The notes under the pieces were generated by a model, which did no database searches, had not been told where the DNA came from, and saw nothing but the letters and a program-made list of their open reading frames with translations. Positions 6,838 through 8,906 of a DNA stretch of 8,906 bases are shown here, piece by piece. The stretch's first letter is position 1; each line of letters starts with the position of its first letter. The stretch is from DAOUKH01 sp034420775. GTDB taxonomy: Bacteria > Chloroflexota > Dehalococcoidia > SHYB01. A program made the position numbers and the translations under genes. The DNA is taken from the NCBI GenBank assembly GCA_034420775.1, contig DAOUKZ010000137.1, positions 1 through 8,906 on the forward strand, read 5' to 3'.

Positions 6838-7440
6838 ATGACCACCACGTTGCTCTTCATACGCCACGGCGAGGCCCGCTATGGCTCGAACGACGGGCTC
6901 ACACCGCTCGGCGCCCGTCAGGCGGCGGCCCTGGCCCGCCGTTTGGACGAAGAAGGCATCGATCATCTCTTTTCGAGTACACTGCCGCGGGCTCGCGACA
7001 CGGCCGAAGCCGTCGCCCGCGCCACGGGTCAAGAGCCACGCTTCGACGCCCGCCTGCGTGAGATCGACGTCGGCGAGTTCTCCCGCCTGCCCGATCGCGA
7101 GATCAAGCGCCGCTCGGAGGACTACTTTCGTCCCGACGTCCTACCCGTTCTCGACTTCAGCGACCGTAACGGCGAGGGTCCCACTGAGCTGCACGTCCGC
7201 GCGGCCGGCGTCCTTGGAGATCTTTTCCTCGACGGCGCGCCGGACCTCGGCAGGGTTGCCGTCGTCTCCCACGGCGGTTTCATCAACGCGGCGCTTTGCT
7301 TCTTGCTCGGCATGGAGTTCTCCGGCCCGCTCCGCTTCCGCTTGGCGAACACTTCTATCACGACGGCGCGCATCGTTGGCGGCGGCGCCGTGTTGCTCGC
7401 CGTCAACGACGTAACGCACCTCGATTCCCTCGCGGACTGA
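6838..7440 (+). CDS. Histidine phosphatase family protein (phosphoglycerate mutase-like)
   Basis: This is a 200-residue member of the histidine phosphatase superfamily, cytoplasmic enzymes that transfer or remove phosphate through a phosphohistidine. The N-terminal LLFIRHGEARY carries R9, H10 (phosphorylated) and G11. SSTLPRARDTA (46-56) supplies the second phosphate-binding arginine, R51. E80 in REIDVGEF is the likely general acid, and SHGG with H145 is the second catalytic histidine. The catalytic set is complete and the length is normal for the family. The substrate cannot be told: sugar phosphates, alpha-ribazole phosphate or nucleotide-derived phosphates are all handled by relatives. A CobC-like role would fit a B12-using organism, but nothing specific supports it. 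The start is fixed by the RHG motif at residue 9. It has no SD and sits 9 nt after a TATAAT. Its TGA overlaps the ATG of the next gene by one base, suggesting a two-gene operon. Confidence 0.9.
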   Translation: MTTTLLFIRHGEARYGSNDGLTPLGARQAAALARRLDEEGIDHLFSSTLPRARDTAEAVARATGQEPRFDARLREIDVGEFSRLPDREIKRRSEDYFRPDVLPVLDFSDRNGEGPTELHVRAAGVLGDLFLDGAPDLGRVAVVSHGGFINAALCFLLGMEFSGPLRFRLANTSITTARIVGGGAVLLAVNDVTHLDSLAD

Positions 7441-8906
7441 TGCCTGACGGTGACGTCTTCCCCATGCTCGACCCGCCGCCCGATTCCGGCGTGCGGAAGG
7501 CCGACCTCGTCCTGCACAACGCCCGGATCTTTCTTCCCCACAAGGCGGGCCCGGAGGCGACGCTGGTCAGCGCGGTGGGCGAGCGACTGCAGTGGGTAGG
7601 GGGTGAAGGCGACCTCGACACGGTGCGTGGGCCAGGGACCCGTGTAATCGACTGCGAGGGTCGGCGCATCGTCCCCGGCTTCATCGACGCCCACGGGCAT
7701 CTCTTTGCCTACGCCGCGAACCTGGGCGGAGTCGATTGCAGTCCCCGGGTCGTGTCGTCCATCGCCGACATCCAGCGCGCTATTCGGGAACGGGCCGACG
7801 CCGCGAGGGAAGGCGAATGGCTGCGCGCCTGGGGCTGCGACGACTTCCATCTTGCCGAAGGGCGCGCCCCGACGCGTTGGGAGTTGGACGAGGCGGCGCC
7901 GCGCAACCCGATCAAGTTGACCCACCGCTCCGGCCACGCATCCGTGCTGAACAGCGCCGCGCTGCGGTCCCTGCGCATCGGCAACGAGACTCCGGAGCCC
8001 CTCGGCGCCACCATCGAGCGCGACGTGGCAGGCGAACTCACCGGCTACCTCCAGGAGATGGAGGCCGAACTCACCGCGCGCGGCATCCCCTCGCCGGATC
8101 ACTCCGAAGTCGAAAGGCTCCTTGATGGGGCACTTCGCCGGTTACTTGCTCTTGGCATAACGTCCCTGCAGGACGCCACGCCCGACGGCGCCCTCGGCCA
8201 GTGGGACAGCCTCGAAGACCTGCGGCAGCGGGACCGGCTGCCCCTGCGCGTGACCAAGATGGTCGGTGCCGGCGACATCGACGCGCTAGCCGAACGCGAG
8301 CTCGGCTACGGCGGCGGCGACGCATGGTTGAGCGTCGGCCCGGTCAAGATCATGTTGAACGAGACCGGTGAGCGGACGCTGCCTGAGGTGGCGGAGTTGC
8401 TCGACACGGCTTGGCCCGCGCATGCCGCCGGCTATCAGGTCGCCTTCCACGCCGTCGAGGAAGGCGGACTCGCCGCCGTGGCGGAGACCGTCGAGGGTCT
8501 CCTACGGTTGACCTTAGAGCGCACCGCCGACGTCGCCGGCGGCGGGCTGCGCCTCCATGACCACCGCCACCGGGCCGAGCATTGCGGCGTCTGTCCTCCG
8601 GAGTTGGCCCGCCGCCTGCGGGCCGCAGGCGTCGTCGTCGTGGCGCAGCCGGGCTTCCTCCACGAGCACGGCGACCGCTACCTGCAACAGGTTGACGAGA
8701 AGCGGCATCCCTGGCTCCATCCACTCAGATCGTTAGTGGAAGGCGGACTGCACGTGGCCCTGGGCTCCGACATGCCCGTCGCCCCGCCCGGCCCGATCGC
8801 GGCGATCGCGACGGCGGTGACGCGCTCCTCGAGGCGAGGCGCGGCGGTCAATGCGGCCGAGGCCGTGGACGCGGCGACGGCGCTCCGTCTGCACGCCGAG
8901 GGCGGC
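7440..8906 (+). CDS. YtcJ-like metal-dependent amidohydrolase (3' end outside window)
   Basis: 489 codons are open from ATG 7440 to the window edge without a stop, so the protein is nearly complete (relatives have about 530-560 residues). It belongs to the amidohydrolase superfamily, 'amidohydrolase 3' group (YtcJ, N-substituted formamide deformylase). These are TIM-barrel enzymes that hydrolyse C-N bonds with bound metal. The N-terminal composite domain has ADLVLHNARIF. GFIDAHGHL (81-89) holds the metal ligands H85 and H87. K303 in VGPVKIMLNETG is the likely carboxylated lysine. H337 (AFHAVEEGG), H381 (RAEHCGV) and D444 (ALGSDMPVAP) complete the metal site, so the enzyme should be active. 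I see no signal peptide. The start overlaps the phosphatase stop (TGATG) and has no strong SD, which points to translational coupling; ATG at residue 9 is a weaker alternative. The substrate is unknown. Confidence 0.88.
   Translation, partial: MPDGDVFPMLDPPPDSGVRKADLVLHNARIFLPHKAGPEATLVSAVGERLQWVGGEGDLDTVRGPGTRVIDCEGRRIVPGFIDAHGHLFAYAANLGGVDCSPRVVSSIADIQRAIRERADAAREGEWLRAWGCDDFHLAEGRAPTRWELDEAAPRNPIKLTHRSGHASVLNSAALRSLRIGNETPEPLGATIERDVAGELTGYLQEMEAELTARGIPSPDHSEVERLLDGALRRLLALGITSLQDATPDGALGQWDSLEDLRQRDRLPLRVTKMVGAGDIDALAERELGYGGGDAWLSVGPVKIMLNETGERTLPEVAELLDTAWPAHAAGYQVAFHAVEEGGLAAVAETVEGLLRLTLERTADVAGGGLRLHDHRHRAEHCGVCPPELARRLRAAGVVVVAQPGFLHEHGDRYLQQVDEKRHPWLHPLRSLVEGGLHVALGSDMPVAPPGPIAAIATAVTRSSRRGAAVNAAEAVDAATALRLHAEGG

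Overview
This is a high-GC bacterial window with ordinary chromosomal gene density and no mobile elements, CRISPR arrays, tRNAs or rRNAs. The order ftsZ, then nrdR, then a B12-dependent class II ribonucleotide reductase (nrdJ), next to a luciferase-like (LLM) F420/flavin oxidoreductase, is what I would expect from a high-GC Chloroflexota (Dehalococcoidia/SAR202-like). An actinobacterium is the main alternative. This placement is inference from gene content; no marker gene was searched.

Left part (1-4099): the 3' end of ftsZ closes with a strong intrinsic terminator (420-467). A roughly 320-base stretch follows. It holds a possible 47-residue double-CxxC microprotein (485-628), a good sigma-70-type promoter (TTGACA/TACCCT, 625-653) and a leader of about 130 nt with two long-range inverted repeats. 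The leader feeds nrdR (GTG start, unusual C-terminal tail). nrdJ follows after 143 nt and is probably co-transcribed. NrdR is the ATP/dATP-sensing repressor of ribonucleotide reductase genes, and NrdJ makes deoxynucleotides, so regulator and target sit together beside the cell-division gene.

Middle (4100-5337): three successive stem-loops lie after nrdJ, the last with a 12-bp perfect stem. They are followed by a monocistronic LLM-family oxidoreductase with a strong Shine-Dalgarno sequence.

Right part (5338-8906): a CPA2-type cation:proton antiporter on the minus strand converges on the oxidoreductase. It diverges from a histidine-phosphatase gene through a 132-nt intergenic region with a perfect TATAAT on each strand. 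The plus-strand TATAAT is only 9 nt from the ATG, which implies a leaderless mRNA. The phosphatase stop overlaps the start of a YtcJ-like amidohydrolase (TGATG), which is cut by the window edge.

I found no clearly novel multi-gene system. The best leads are the double-CxxC microprotein, the structured nrdR leader and the leaderless/divergent promoter arrangement.
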